A DNA stretch of 64,000 bases, taken from the NCBI GenBank assembly GCA_905147135.1, contig LR990056.1, positions 12,968,001 to 13,032,000 of the forward strand, given 5' to 3'. The first letter of the stretch is position 1; each line of letters begins with the position of its first letter. This DNA comes from Blastobasis lacticolella. Taxonomy: Eukaryota; Arthropoda; Insecta; Lepidoptera; Blastobasidae. A model generated the notes under the pieces. The model did not search any database and was not told where the DNA came from. It saw only the letters and a list, made by a program, of their open reading frames with translations. Made by a program: the position numbers and the translations under genes. Shown here piece by piece: positions 1 to 11,170 of this stretch.

Positions 1-344
1 ACACGATCCACTATATTTCACGTGCACACCGGACCGTTGCGGACAGACAGACAAACAGACAGTTGCGCAAGCGTATCGAATGGCACACAGTCACTGCTAG
101 CATAATTTGATCCATCACGTGTGGTGTTACGTTACTATTGCAAACAAAAAATAATGGCTCCCTAACGCAGATGGATGTAAAATTGTCTACAAATGTTAGG
201 GATTCAGCGTAATGTATGGTAATGTAATGTTAGGTTGTTTAGTTGCCGTTTATTAATGTGTTTCGTTTTCTAAATCTTACGTACTGTAAATTAAGGTCAG
301 CAAGTAAGCTTGCACTGAATTTTGTAATATAACTAGTCTGGTCA
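1..344. other. Gene-free stretch, left edge
   Basis: I see no coding exon. A short CAGA-rich run near 43-62 is the only obvious low-complexity patch. It could be flank or intron of a gene outside the window. Confidence 0.4.
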
Positions 345-500
345 TCTTGGCGTTAATGTCCCGGTTTTTGTAATGCGCGCAAGGGCCGTCCGTGGGGTCC
401 GCTTTGACCATGATCCAGGATTTGGCAGATCAGGTAATCACAGTGACTCCGTGTCTCTTTTAACAGGGGAACCTGGCCAGATTGGATCATGATAGATTTT
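345..500 (-). repeat. SINE-A fragment (3' body)
   Basis: The stretch beginning CTTGGCGTTAATGTCCCGG and running through GATCCAGGATTTGGCAGATCA matches, in the same orientation, the copies at 21916, 45450 and 58132. The tRNA-like head is missing. The internal hexanucleotide order is kept, so this is a 5'-truncated copy. Confidence 0.75.
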
Positions 501-1314
501 TGTAATATAACTAATATGGACAAAAGATAATTTAGTTCCTTCGCAAATATAGATTTGGTTACAATATTTAAGGACAATGTAGATGTTTAATAACTTTATG
601 TTTTTACTTTTTATATTTAGAGAAATATAGTGTAAAATGTACACAGTTTCATTGGTAAGGTAAAAATTGGTACCTTTACCAATCCTTATAACTTATAAAA
701 ATCGCAATCTGTTCCCTAGACTGTTTAAGCAGATTGGAACCCCGAGACGTCATATTATTATTGTTATTTTTTATGATTTAATTATGTACTAAAAAGCAAT
801 AGGTTTTTGGTTTTGATTTAAAATATAACTACGAACGGATACTAGGAATAATTATTCCGTGACCTCAACATAATTCCACACATTGGCCTCAAAAGTAATG
901 TCTTAGGTACCATAAAATAATATTTTCAATTTCGAATTGCCCTCTACATTTACGAAACACATTAGGAACAGGTAATTAGAACACAATACCTATAATTACG
1001 ACGATGATAAACCATTTTGAAAATAATATCAAGTGTAAGTATAATTACAAAATTACTGATGACAATAGAATTGTGACGAAATAATCGATTTTCGATACAC
1101 ACTGCGTGATCCTCGCAATGTCAGTTATCATCACGTTTTTCGATTTATTTTTATCAATGTCGACTTTTTATATCTCGCATAAATGATACGTTATGTATGA
1201 TGATATGGTGCAATGATATAATACTGTAGATAATAGAATTTCGTAACTGTTCCCAGTATAAGAACTTATATACGTTTTCTGTGCCCTGCAAACCTGCAAA
1301 TTCAAGCAACTGAA
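501..1314. other. AT-rich gene-free stretch
   Basis: Nothing recognised. Short frames here are not supported by splice sites or protein-family motifs. Confidence 0.4.
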
Positions 1315-1490
1315 ATTGTAACCATGATCCAATCTGATCACGTTCCTCTGGTAACAGAGTCACGGAGGTCAGATGGCAGTCGCTCCACTGTAATTACCTG
1401 ATCGCCAAATCCTGGATCATGGTCAAGGCGGACCCCGGGCTCTCGTTCTCGAGAGCACAACCGGGACTAACGCCAAGATGATGATGATAC
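1315..1490 (+). repeat. SINE-A fragment (3' body)
   Basis: This is the opposite orientation of the 345-500 copy. It holds the CATGATCCAATCTGATCA, GTCACGGAGGTCAGATGGCA and CCTGGATCATGGTCAAGGCG blocks, followed by CAACCGGGAC and a GATGATGATG tail. Confidence 0.75.
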
Positions 1491-1524
1491 GTTTTCTGTG
1501 CCCGTAGTCGACGACCTGACGACT

Positions 1525-1775
1525 TGAGTGGTTCAGTGGTAAACATGCCAGTCAGCCGCAAGCGGTCCCGGGTTCGATTCCCAGCCGGGCAGAAATTTAA
1601 ATGATGATTTTTAATTTCTGTTACGGGTCTGGGTGTTCTATGTATAATAAGTATGTATTTAAAAAAGTATATAAGTAGTATACCAGTTAGCTAGCACCCA
1701 TAGCACAAGCTTTGCTTAGTTTGGGGCTAGATGGCGCTGTGTGAATTTGTCCACGATTATTTATTTATTTATTTA
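1525..1775 (+). repeat. SINE-B, full-length, tRNA-Gly-like head
   Basis: The head carries a Pol III A box (TGAGTGGTTCAGTGGT) and B box (GGTTCGATTCC). The body has TTACGGGTCTGGGTGTTCTA, CACAAGCTTTGCTTA and GATGGCGCTGTGTGAATTTG, and it ends in an ATTT tail. The head resembles tRNA-Gly(GCC). Other copies in the window start at 5375, 39595, 44208 and 62395. Confidence 0.88.
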
Positions 1776-2923
1776 AGTCCCATGTGCTAATGCAATTTTA
1801 GAATCTGTACTAAATGACAGTAAGTATACCTAACCTATAATCATTCCACAAAATCGCGCACTATATACGTGTAGAGTCCGATCAGTAGCATTTCTGTTAT
1901 TCACTACGATCTTAGCTAAATAGGAAGGAGGCTCAAGGAACTAAGAAGTGGCTGTAAGTTTGAAAGCAATTGAATAATACATAAATAATTATGACTGAAT
2001 ATCTCGGTTGCCAGGGGATAATAGTCTTAATTAACACAAGTACCCTCGGTATTTACAAAATATTAGCAAGCATCTTTTTTATATCAATAACAAGAGTTGT
2101 CTGTAGTTCTAAACTTCCACCAAATAACCAAACAAAATGTTCTTATCTTTATAATACTACTAGCTGTATTACGAAGCTAAAACGATGCTGTAGCCTTTAT
2201 CTTCAGTGTCTTTATTAGCTAGATTGGCGTAATTAATTAAATCTCCAAGCATTCTCCAAATATTTTGCCAAGCCAAGCGCGTCTCATAAAAGCAATAAAC
2301 GCTTGCAGTTTGCACGCGGCTAATCACAATGCGTATTTTTAATTTGGAAAGAAAGTGTGGGACCGAGGTTTCTAGTGGGCGAAATTATCTAATGTCATTA
2401 TCATAAACACTAGCAAGTGTGCGAAACTAAAGACAAAAGATCACATTTCCCTCAGTCGCAGAGAACGCGGCGCTGTCACACGACGAGACACCGCCTTCAT
2501 TAATTCAAATTTCGAACGAACCACGAAACAAGACCGTCATTACAATTTGTACTCGGAAACTACCGTCATAACATTTAAAAATCTTATGATTAATTAAGAC
2601 GGCATTCTTTAAAGAGTGTGTAGTTCGTGCATTTTTTCACAAAATTATTAAAAAGAGAAATGCATGGAAACCAGACGTTTGTTTCGGATGTGTAAAAATG
2701 AAAGTGCCTAGTCTACTTCTGTAGGAGGAAACGTGGACCGGTTGTGGCGGCTGATTTGTTTATTGTGTGTTTAGGAAAAAGGTCGGTGTTATGTAAATCA
2801 TTTATGTCTTATCATGAAGTAACTAATTAAAAATGAGAACGCAACTCTGTTTCATGAAACTTACTGCGGCGCGAGAGATGAGGCGGCGGAGGCGGATAAT
2901 CAAAGAAAACTAAAAAAACAGCT
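1776..2923. other. Gene-free stretch
   Basis: No convincing exon. From about 2440 the sequence becomes less AT-rich, which fits a promoter-proximal region (see next entry). A 75-codon frame at 1991-2218 has no recognisable family features. Confidence 0.35.
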
Positions 2924-3115
2924 TATCGATAGATCGCACAGCGTCGTTTTTGTCGGAAAGAGTTTCTGACAATAAATGACACTATGCGACATAACTATGA
3001 GGATCATTTTATAATTTGATGTCGCGAGGCGACAAATGTCCGTGCCACGCCGCTGCCGCGCGCCTTCGCCGATTCTTTTCTATATAAACCGCGACTTAGA
3101 TAAGTTTGTTCTTGC
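2924..3115 (+). promoter_or_regulatory. Candidate RNA Pol II promoter (DRE-like site plus TATA box)
   Basis: A perfect TATCGATA (2924-2931), the DREF-type core-promoter element of insects, is followed 150 bp on by TATATAAA (3081-3088). GC-rich sequence lies between them and an initiator-like region follows at about 3110-3120. A downstream gene with a missing 5' non-coding exon (gene A, ATG at 29421) makes a distant promoter plausible. Both motifs can occur by chance and no transcript is visible, so this is only a candidate. Confidence 0.3.
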
Positions 3116-3529
3116 CCTAGTTTTTAATAAATTCGCCCACAAAATTGCCAACAAAAGCCCCTTTACCTATTAGCCATACAGAGTTTAGTACTAATTCTTC
3201 ATGCAATCTACATATCCGTTACAAAACCCCTATAAATCCGTTTCTTACTTGTACAAGTGTGATCCTATTAATTTGTGAAGAGATTAATCCACCGCAAAAA
3301 CTAACTACCAGCCTTCACTTTCCAACATGGCCACGTTATAATTACGTGTCGTGTGGATATTGCATGGCGGGTAAACTACTGGGCGGACAAATTGTGGCCA
3401 TTAGAGAATTAATTGAAAGACAGTAGCGATCGGTGGACGCCGCTACTGTTGGATTGGCTCGTCAGGGAATTCGATTGGAAAATATCCTGTATATCATTAC
3501 ATTGACAGTCATTATCAGTCCACTGACGG
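3116..3529. other. Stretch downstream of candidate promoter
   Basis: No clear coding exon. Two short adjoining frames here have no family motif. If the TATA box at 3081 is real, this could hold a 5' UTR exon, but I cannot pick its donor with confidence. Confidence 0.25.
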
Positions 3530-3985
3530 ACTTAAGCCTCTCTCACAGCCGTGGGTGGCTTTGCCACAATTTCCACTCTTGGCAGGCGAGTTGGAGATCG
3601 AAGGATTTAAAATACACAACGCTACATACAGTAAACGCTGCTGCCCCTGGTTTTATAGATTGACGATAGCGGTCATTGACCCTAACCCTATTTATATTTT
3701 ATTTTGATTAAATGTTTGTATAACGTAAATTTTCAAACTTAACACGTTGAACGCCAGATGCACAACAAACAAAATATTTTCTATTGATATAAAATCAAAT
3801 AAATAAATTTCTTGGCGTATTCTTCTACCTACACTTTTTGATTTCATATAGCGGCTGCCTGTACTTTGTGAAGAGGTCAATAACCGCTACGACCTGATAT
3901 GGCATCTACTACAGCCTTTTACGACAACCAGTCAAGGGGTTGGTGCAATTTTACTATGCCGGACACCACCCCGCCTACATGTCTA
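3530..3985 (-). repeat. Family C repeat, split by an AT-rich insertion
   Basis: 3530-3605 matches in reverse the block CCAACCCGCCTGCCAAG...GAGATTATGGC found at 38120 and 63940. 3895-3985 matches the head of the same family (GGTGTCCGGC, GCACCAACCCCTT). About 230 bp of unrelated AT-rich DNA (roughly 3660-3895) lies between them, so the copy was interrupted. Confidence 0.55.
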
Positions 3986-4449
3986 CTATCTAATGTAAAA
4001 TTAGAATACATTTTCATTCATCATCATCATCATCGACCTCTATATCATATCCCTCGTTGTTTATATCGTTAGTAACTCCAATGACCTATTTCCCCTTATA
4101 TCAGTAACCGAGTGCTCACCGAGCCAACGGTAGGGGCGCTCAGTATTGCATGTCGCACGGACGGCGTCGCGGCTCATTGGACAGCTGCTATCTCCGAGAT
4201 TAGGGGTTGTTCCTGGATAACTAGTCTTCGAAAGAACAGAAATTATAATTGAAAGTTAATTGAATGGGATTTTGGAATGATTGTTGAAAATTATTTATTG
4301 CTCATACACAAATATAACAAAAACAAAGGAAAAAGGAAAAAAGAAAAAGCAACCGTCGGCCTTATCGCTTAAAGCGATTTCTTCCAGGCAACTTTAGACT
4401 CTAGTAAACAGAATATACTCTAGGAAATTTGGATGTAGTTTTTAATAGA
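3986..4449. other. Gene-free stretch with a LINE 3' tail
   Basis: About 4285-4425 (TTTATTGCTC...AAAGCGATTTCTTCCAGGCAAC) resembles the LINE tail at 23640-23765, antisense (-). The rest, including a CATCATCAT run near 4018-4034, shows nothing else. Confidence 0.4.
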
Positions 4450-4638
4450 GTGCAGGGCCTCGAGTCCGCTAATTTTCTTGGCTCGATTGAATTGTATTCG
4501 GATCGCAATAGCAGCTCAACGGCTGTTTTAATTGTAGCAGAATACCAAAAACGCGTAAAACTGCCATTGAGCGACGATGGCGATTCGATTACATTTCAAT
4601 CGAGTACTTAGTAAATTAGCGGACTTGAGACCCTGCAC
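4450..4638. mobile_element. MITE-1, copy 1 (non-autonomous TIR element)
   Basis: Terminal inverted repeats of about 48 bp begin GTGCAGGGCCTCGAGTCCGC and end in the complement, GCGGACTTGAGACCCTGCAC. The arms then continue through AATTT and CTCGATTGAA. The 189-bp element has no coding capacity. The core TAGCAGAATACCAAAAACG recurs in the second copy at about 28800-28950. A target-site duplication is not evident. Confidence 0.75.
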
Positions 4639-5374
4639 AGATGTCGACGGTAGTAATGAACATCGGCTAGTTCTGCTTTGCTAGCCGAAATGCATTAATT
4701 ACCACTCTGTTAGTCGTTTTTATAAGGTACTATTCAAACCAGATGTTCTGTTCATCTATAACCTAAATCATCACAAATAAAATCATTTTATCCTTAAAAA
4801 AATATTTAAAAATATTATAGTTACTTATAAAAACTACGAAACTCAAATATAGTTACTTGTCTGCGCGACATAATATTCAGAAATGTGTTTTTCAAAACAC
4901 AAAAATGTATTAACAATCGGAATATGCTATGCGGAAGTTTTGCGACTATATACTCGTAGACAGGTTACCGATTAATTAGGTTTCAAATACTGTCTGTTAG
5001 AATATACGGCTTAGAGGTGTCACACATAGGTCCTCTAAACCGTGTCGTAAGAAAATTAGCAACAGTTTTCACGTAATTCTATGCAATTAGCTGCCCGGTG
5101 CTCCCAATGAGCTGATAGCATGCGGGCGATGCGTTCCCAATGCATAATACCTTCGTAGGTACCCGACATTTCATGCTAATGCGATGACACAGTGCTGGAA
5201 TATCAACTATGTAACCCAGTAGTTTTCTTTTTGGTAATAGATCGGTTTCGTGCTGTCGCGACGTTTTCAAATGACGACATTGATTGAGAAAATGCAATGT
5301 GCGCGCTGGCCGGCCTACATGCGTCAACCCCTATCTGGATGAACTCGTTAAATAAATAATAATAATAAATAAAT
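4639..5374. other. Gene-free stretch
   Basis: Nothing recognised. The 82-codon antisense frame at 5079-5327 has no family features. Confidence 0.4.
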
Positions 5375-5628
5375 ATTCGTGGACAAATTCACACAGCGCC
5401 ATCTAGCCCCAAACTAAGCAAAGCTTGTGCTATGGGTGCTAGATAACTGATATACTACTTAAATACTTTTAAATACATACTTATTATACATAGAACACCC
5501 AAACCCGTAACAGAAATTAAAATTCATCATTTCAATTTCTGCCCGGCCGGGAATCGAACCCGGGACCTCTTGCGTGGCAGACCGGTTGACCATTGAGATG
5601 TTGACCATTGAACCACTCAGGTCGTCCC
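5375..5628 (-). repeat. SINE-B, full-length, antisense
   Basis: This is the reverse complement of the SINE-B consensus: GGACAAATTCACACAGCGCC at the tail and GGGAATCGAACCCGGGACC (reversed B box) near the head. The A-box region holds a short internal duplication of TTGACCATTGA, a small copy-specific change. Confidence 0.88.
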
Positions 5629-7069
5629 AAATAATCCCTTTATTTGCCGTAGTTTTTTTGACGTTGGATAAGAGATTAATGAATCCTATTTCAATAAAAA
5701 AAAATTGAGTTTGATTTGAGTCTTAAGTTTTAAGGAATCGGTCCGTGATTTATTTCGATGCACTGCTGTCGTTTTTCAATCCTATCTCGTTCTATTGTAT
5801 AGGGGCCATTGGTAATACCATGGACTAATAAAATTTTAGTTCGTTAACATGACCGCGATATGCGGCAAAATCTTACTTAAATGAAAACGATCCGATACCG
5901 AAAGGTGAACCGTGTTACATAGTTACACCTCTATGATATAAGACGCGTACGTTACGTGCGATGGAAAGATTTGATAAATAACCTATGTTTTTAACGTTTG
6001 TTTACTATGTTATGCAATTTGGCTCGGACTATAAATTGCTTAGATTAACCTGTCGGAAGTGCGAACGTTAGAGTAAAGGTTGCCCTAAATTTTAATGCCC
6101 ATAAGTAGTGTAGCTTTGAATTCATACAGCTGACTTCAATGTCCCTTTTGATATTCGAAGGTATCGGAAAACAGAGGACTCCTTGCAGCAACTTATTGGA
6201 CTGGCCCTCTCAAAATTTTTTGACGTAAATCTATCATAACCATCCAAACGGTCCATCCCAAAGCTTTCCTGTTCTTCCTGCTGTATTTACCTCAGTCTAT
6301 TTCTCTCGTATCCTACTCAGCTATGTAAATCCATAGCTTTTGGACCTCCCGTGGGTGGAACCTCTTTCCCGATACCGGCAGGATTAATCAATTTTATTCC
6401 CTACTTGTCTTTATTACGCAGCATTTGACCAAACTAGTGCAGAGGAGCGTCCTCAATCTTATCCGCGATATCCATTAGTTTTCTTTGGCATGGAGTTCGC
6501 GGACGTGCTTCATCAGCGCAGGCCAAGTCTCGAAGACATAAGGTATCGCAGACCGAGTGGTCCCCTAAAGAAGTAGAATAAGGTATCCTTATATATTTTT
6601 GGATCTAAATGTACATACATATACAGAACTTTATAGTAGACGCTTTTCTATATTTTTAATGGTGGTTTTATTAGTAATAGCTTTTAGTTTTAGATGCATC
6701 TAATCTATTATAATATAATTAACGACTGTTTTTAAGTTCTTTACGTAATTGCAACCTAAATACATAATAATTCTAACCTAACTAAAAATTTATTTTATAT
6801 TATTGATTAACCATTACATAGTACCTAATAGATACCTAACATAAATAGTACAGTAGTAAATATTTATAAGATAATTTATGCTGGAATTAAAAAAGAAACT
6901 TAGAAACAATCCGTATCTAAAATCGACAATAACCATGTTTCTTTTTACCGATATTATTAGTTGTCTACGACTGTACGTTTAGCATTAATTATCTATCTAG
7001 ATATACTTACCTAATGCTTTCGGAAAAATACTTAATGGTATTGTGAAGCTTATATTATGAGACCCATTG
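5629..7069. other. Gene-free stretch with weak repeat remnants
   Basis: About 6240-6420 (GACCTCCCGTGGGTGGAACC) and about 9500-9700 share a similar block, so this is probably one worn repeat family. 6440-6560 may be an RTE-like remnant. 6600-7069 is AT-rich with nothing recognised. Confidence 0.3.
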
Positions 7070-7265
7070 TAATGCTTTTTAACCGTCGAGAAAAAAGAGG
7101 GGTGTTATAAGTTGACAGTGTATCTTTGGCGTTGTCTATCTGTCTGTGACATCGTTGGACATTTTGCGACTTGGACATTTTTATACCAGTGGACATTTTG
7201 CAACTGGGACATTTTGAGACTAAACGGTAGCTCCGGAACAGATGGAGCGATTTGGATGCGGTTTA
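7070..7265 (+). repeat. LINE-tail repeat interrupted by a 16-bp minisatellite
   Basis: The outer parts (TAACCGTCGAGAAAAAAGAG, GTGTTATAAGTTGAC, CTGTCTGTGACATCGT, then AGCTCCGGAACAGATGGAGC) read as one dispersed repeat. Between them, 7155-7220 is four imperfect copies of a unit of about 16 bp, TGGACATTTTGCGACT, with variants. Confidence 0.55.
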
Positions 7266-8535
7266 CTCTATTTGAGACCTAGTTCAATTAAGATAATTCA
7301 TTGTTTCATTGAAAATGGTTCTGTAATTAAGAAAATATTTGAGTTTAAGAAAACTTGGTCTGTGGTTATCCGACTTTTTCTATCGGTTAGGTTATTAAAA
7401 AATAACATTTTCTTAGAAATTACATCTGTAAGTTCTAGGTTTGTGAAATGTAGGTAGATAGATTCCAATGGTGCACAGCATTTCCGCTAACAGCTGAGAT
7501 TACGTATTTTACAACCGATGTTCACATCGATTACAGGCATACCAATAGATAAATGCAATCGTCAATACAGCAAGTTTGCCAGTCGTTTAAATGCGCTGTG
7601 TGTTTAGTAAAGTCATGCAATTGAGGAAACCGATTTGAGGTTATTTATTTTACTATAGGATTTTTCCGTGAATAAGTTTACTTGAGTGGCGGAACATGAA
7701 GAAAATTTACCCATCACAGAGCTTTCACTTACGTAGCAAATAGTCGCTGTGAGAAGTATCATGGACAAGTCAGGAAGTGGACAACTTTGGAAATGGACAA
7801 ATTAAGAAGTGGTCAAAGTCAACCGGTTTGCTTAATTCGCTGTTTTATTTAGACTTTGTGAATATCAAGATTTTTTAGGAATATGAATTTTTTGTGTTTG
7901 TATAATTAAACGATCCTAAGTAGATTTTACTTGCAAAAAGGTTGTTTATGTATGTCCCATCCGAGAGTCTAAACTCTAAGCTATCTCCAATTCTCGATAG
8001 TAAAAATCGTTTATGGATCCAACCGATGTTAAATGAACTGTGAAATTCATATTCTTTAAGCTGATATGACGATGACGTATTGGCGATTGTGGGATAAGTC
8101 CACGTTTGCAATGTATATTTATATTTTTATTATTTAGTTCTAAGTTCTTGAATGCTATAGAGAATTTAAAGAGAGGTAGAACATTAGCAAGTAAAGAATG
8201 TAACGCTAACGCTAATTTGCTTTAAATCGACAAGGTTCCATCCCATTCTGATTGGGCACGAATAATATTCAATGATGCTTAAACCGACATAAACAGGGTT
8301 TACATCTTTAGTTTCAGATTTAGCGAGTAGATTCTCTAGAGGGTTGTTCGAAACGATTATGCTCGCTACATCGTCTCGGCTATTTGTATCGAATAATGAC
8401 CATTGTTGCATGAAATTACCAAAGACAATGACGCTGCGGTCATCGCGACCTTGACGGTTGCTGGCGCTGCATTGAAACTGCAATTGGCGTATAATTGAAA
8501 TGCATTTCATCTGATTATAAAATAACATTACTCTA
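7266..8535. other. Gene-free stretch with a second short minisatellite
   Basis: 7760-7815 contains about four units of TGGACAAxTTxxGAAG spaced 16 bp apart. The antisense frames 7875-8111 (78 codons) and 8184-8528 (114 codons) lack recognisable domains, and I do not call them genes. Confidence 0.35.
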
Positions 8536-8725
8536 GTTATACGCCGTGTGGTATTAGTCAGATAGACTAGAAACCAACCCCTTCGTAAAAGGCGACTAAT
8601 GTCTTAGAACAATTGTACTGCGACCTGCCAGCCAAGTGTAGAGATTATGACACAGCCCTCCACTAAGTTGGTGGATGCTCAAGTGCCGTAGTGGAATTTT
8701 ACGAGCTGTTGATGTGATGTCTGAT
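8536..8725 (+). repeat. Family C repeat, worn copy
   Basis: It shares CCGTGTGG, ACCAACCCCTT, AAAGGCGACTAATGTC and CCAAGTGTAGAGATTATG with the better copies at 37970 and 63797. Confidence 0.6.
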
Positions 8726-9479
8726 GATTCTAGTCTAGTAAGACCATTAATACAAGTATAGTACATCGTCATAGTAATAAATGACGACAGTGCATAATGT
8801 CACCTTTAAAATAAAATATGACAGACACGACCTTGGTTAAACACAGAAATAAGTATGAAATATAAACATTGTATGGAATAACAATACGCTGTTATCTACA
8901 AGAAGATGCAAATTGTTGAGTTTTAACATTTTAATGAATACGTATGACAATAATTATGAGTGGGTATGAAGCTTCATTGCTCATTGATTCATACACAATA
9001 TTCCTTATTTCTGTCTGTGGTTGATCAGTGTGAGGAAGACGATGAAACGTTTTATAGGGTAGGTTTTATACGAGTGGTACATAGTAATATATTCCCATAT
9101 CTAAGTAGCGTTCTATCACTGTTCCTCTGTTAAGCGAATGCACTGCGTTCAGTACGGCTCTTAGTCAATTTTGTTTATTTTGAAGGACGCATAGACCCGA
9201 TCGCCACTCAAGTATTTTCAGTTGGAACTACTTGGAACCCTGTGCGTTCGCGCGCATTGTGAGACCTCATAGTAACGGTTCTGAATACAGATCTAGTCTA
9301 CGAAAACTGTTTATCATCATGGTACTCTAGTTTGCCATAACAATTGAGAAATTGAGAAAAGAACTAACATGCCGTCAATCGGAAACTATACCTATTGAAG
9401 ATAAGATAACTGACACCCCCAGGGGTTTTTTACGGGGGTGCTTACGGGGGGTCGTCACTAGGTCTACCTTTAATTTGAC
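8726..9479. other. Gene-free stretch
   Basis: Nothing recognised apart from C- and G-runs at about 9415-9450. Confidence 0.35.
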
Positions 9480-9700
9480 TATAGTTTTCATCATCATCAT
9501 CCTAGCGTTTATCCCGGCTTATGTCAGGGTCCGCTTTCTAACTTTTCTTCATCCACTTCGCCCGGTCTTCAGTATGTTCGACGGTAAATCATTGGCTCTC
9601 GCATGCGACTCGGCGATCCTTCAATCATCAATCCATCGCTTCCTGGGCCTCCCGCGGGATCTCTTTCCTGAATTTGACAATACTTCGAATACCCTCAATT
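9480..9700 (-). repeat. Dispersed repeat fragment
   Basis: A block with GTCAGGGTCCGCTTTCTAAC, CCACTTCGCCCGGTCTTC and GGGCCTCCCGCGGGATCTCT resembles the weaker block at 6240-6420. The orientation is uncertain. It is open for 116 codons on the plus strand, but the repeat character argues against a host gene. Confidence 0.4.
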
Positions 9701-10140
9701 AGGTAGCTACCTACTTGTATTGTAACGTTAGAAATGCTACTACCGTCAACATATTTAAATCCAAATTAAAGCATTGGCTATTAGAACATTGTTTCTATGA
9801 CTTTGACGAATTTGTAGATTGTAAATTGCCTCCACATAGTGTAAAATGAATTGAAATGACATTTTACCTGATGATGACATTAATAACTGAAACTATGACA
9901 TTTTATTATTGTATTGCGTATTACTTAATTATTGTGAATGATTTTTAATAATTTGAAATTATAACATTTTTATATTTTGTTATGAATAATTTAGTTTAGT
10001 CTACGGCGTCGACATTGTAAATTATAATGAATTGTAATGTGCTTCTTATAAAGATACTTCCTAGGTACCAACTTGCCACTTTGACGTGTAACTCTGTTAC
10101 TAATAAAGTATTTGTATTTGTGTTGCTTCTCAACACTGAA
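9701..10140 (+). mobile_element. LINE 3' end (last codons plus 3' UTR)
   Basis: One plus-strand frame just after 9725 gives a peptide of the FKSKLKHWLLEHCFYDFDEF type and then a stop. This resembles the C-terminus of many insect LINE ORF2 proteins. An AT-rich 3' UTR follows, ending AATAAAGTATTTGTATTTGTG. All upstream ORF2 sequence is gone, so it is a dead 5'-truncated copy. Confidence 0.5.
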
Positions 10141-10959
10141 CCCTATCTTTGTGTTAACCAGGCAATAGGTATTGTTGTCATTAATGGTGTCCTATAGGAT
10201 AATGAGTGACGAATGACGAATACATGACCTTCATACTTCATGGCCTTCGCCCACTATGGCTCCATGAATCATCCTTGTTTACGGCTCATTGTACACAACC
10301 AGCTTCCTCAACTTCCAACCTTAAGCATATCTCTATAAGTGTGAGAATCGAGTCGTGGTGTTTCATTTTGCACTGATGGCCTGTTGCAGTCATCATCATT
10401 GTGTTTGTAAATTAATTTGTTTTATTGAATCGTTTACTCAATATAAAGCTCTGTATTAATAGGGTTATAGGTTATGTCCATGCCGGCGCATCGTAATGTA
10501 GCACTTATAATGTTCCTTGATCTTAATATTAATGTACACGCTATTTTATTGTTAGCGATCATCTTCAGCTAATCTCAGAGTGGAACAAGTATACTTACGC
10601 GCCAAATTCGGAGAGGATTAAAGCGTCCCGAGTATAATCTGTTTCGCATTTTGAAGAGTGGCGCTGTAGTCTCTAGCCTGGCTGTATACTTTACACATTT
10701 TTGTAGTTCCGCTCATAGACACAGGAGTTGAAAGATGAAACGCTGTCTAGATAGGCTCCGCCATGCGTCCGCCACAATTCAAATGCAGATAATGAAACGT
10801 AACTTTGGCATGAAACATGAATTTCATCTGATGTACCTGTTACCTCTTACTTAGCTCTACTTTTTTTACCGCGTATACTTACCTCTAAGGTACTTTTTTT
10901 CAAACGAGAAATTTTTGGTACCTACCTGTGCTACCTATACATATTGTATAAGTAACCAG
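10141..10959. other. Gene-free stretch
   Basis: Nothing recognised on either strand. Confidence 0.4.
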
Positions 10960-11170
10960 CTTTTGCCCGCGACTTCGTCGTATGTCCGACCTCCGAAGTA
11001 GCCTATGGACATGTTATATAGAGCCTATAAGACATCTCCTGGGTTGACATCTTAAATATCTACTTACCTTTTATCCAAGTATGTTCAGCAGTTTAGACAT
11101 GAAAAAACAGACAAACCGACAGACAAGACAGACAAACAGAAACACTTTTGCATTCCCAATAAATTCATAA
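10960..11170 (+). repeat. RTE-derived 3' tail repeat
   Basis: GCTTTTGCCCGCGACTTCGT followed by AGCCTATGGAC, TTCAGCAGTTTAGACATGAA and a CAGACAGACAAACAGA run. The same block starts reappear at 20770 and 32520, and reversed near 47930 and 62880. Confidence 0.6.

Noticed and set aside
8184..8528. A 114-residue antisense gene
   Set aside because: No recognisable domain, no splice context and AT-rich surroundings. Chance openness is likely.
9405..9450. A G-quadruplex or regulatory hairpin from the C- and G-runs
   Set aside because: There are too few G-runs on one strand for a quadruplex, and the stem is short. Probably chance within a repeat.
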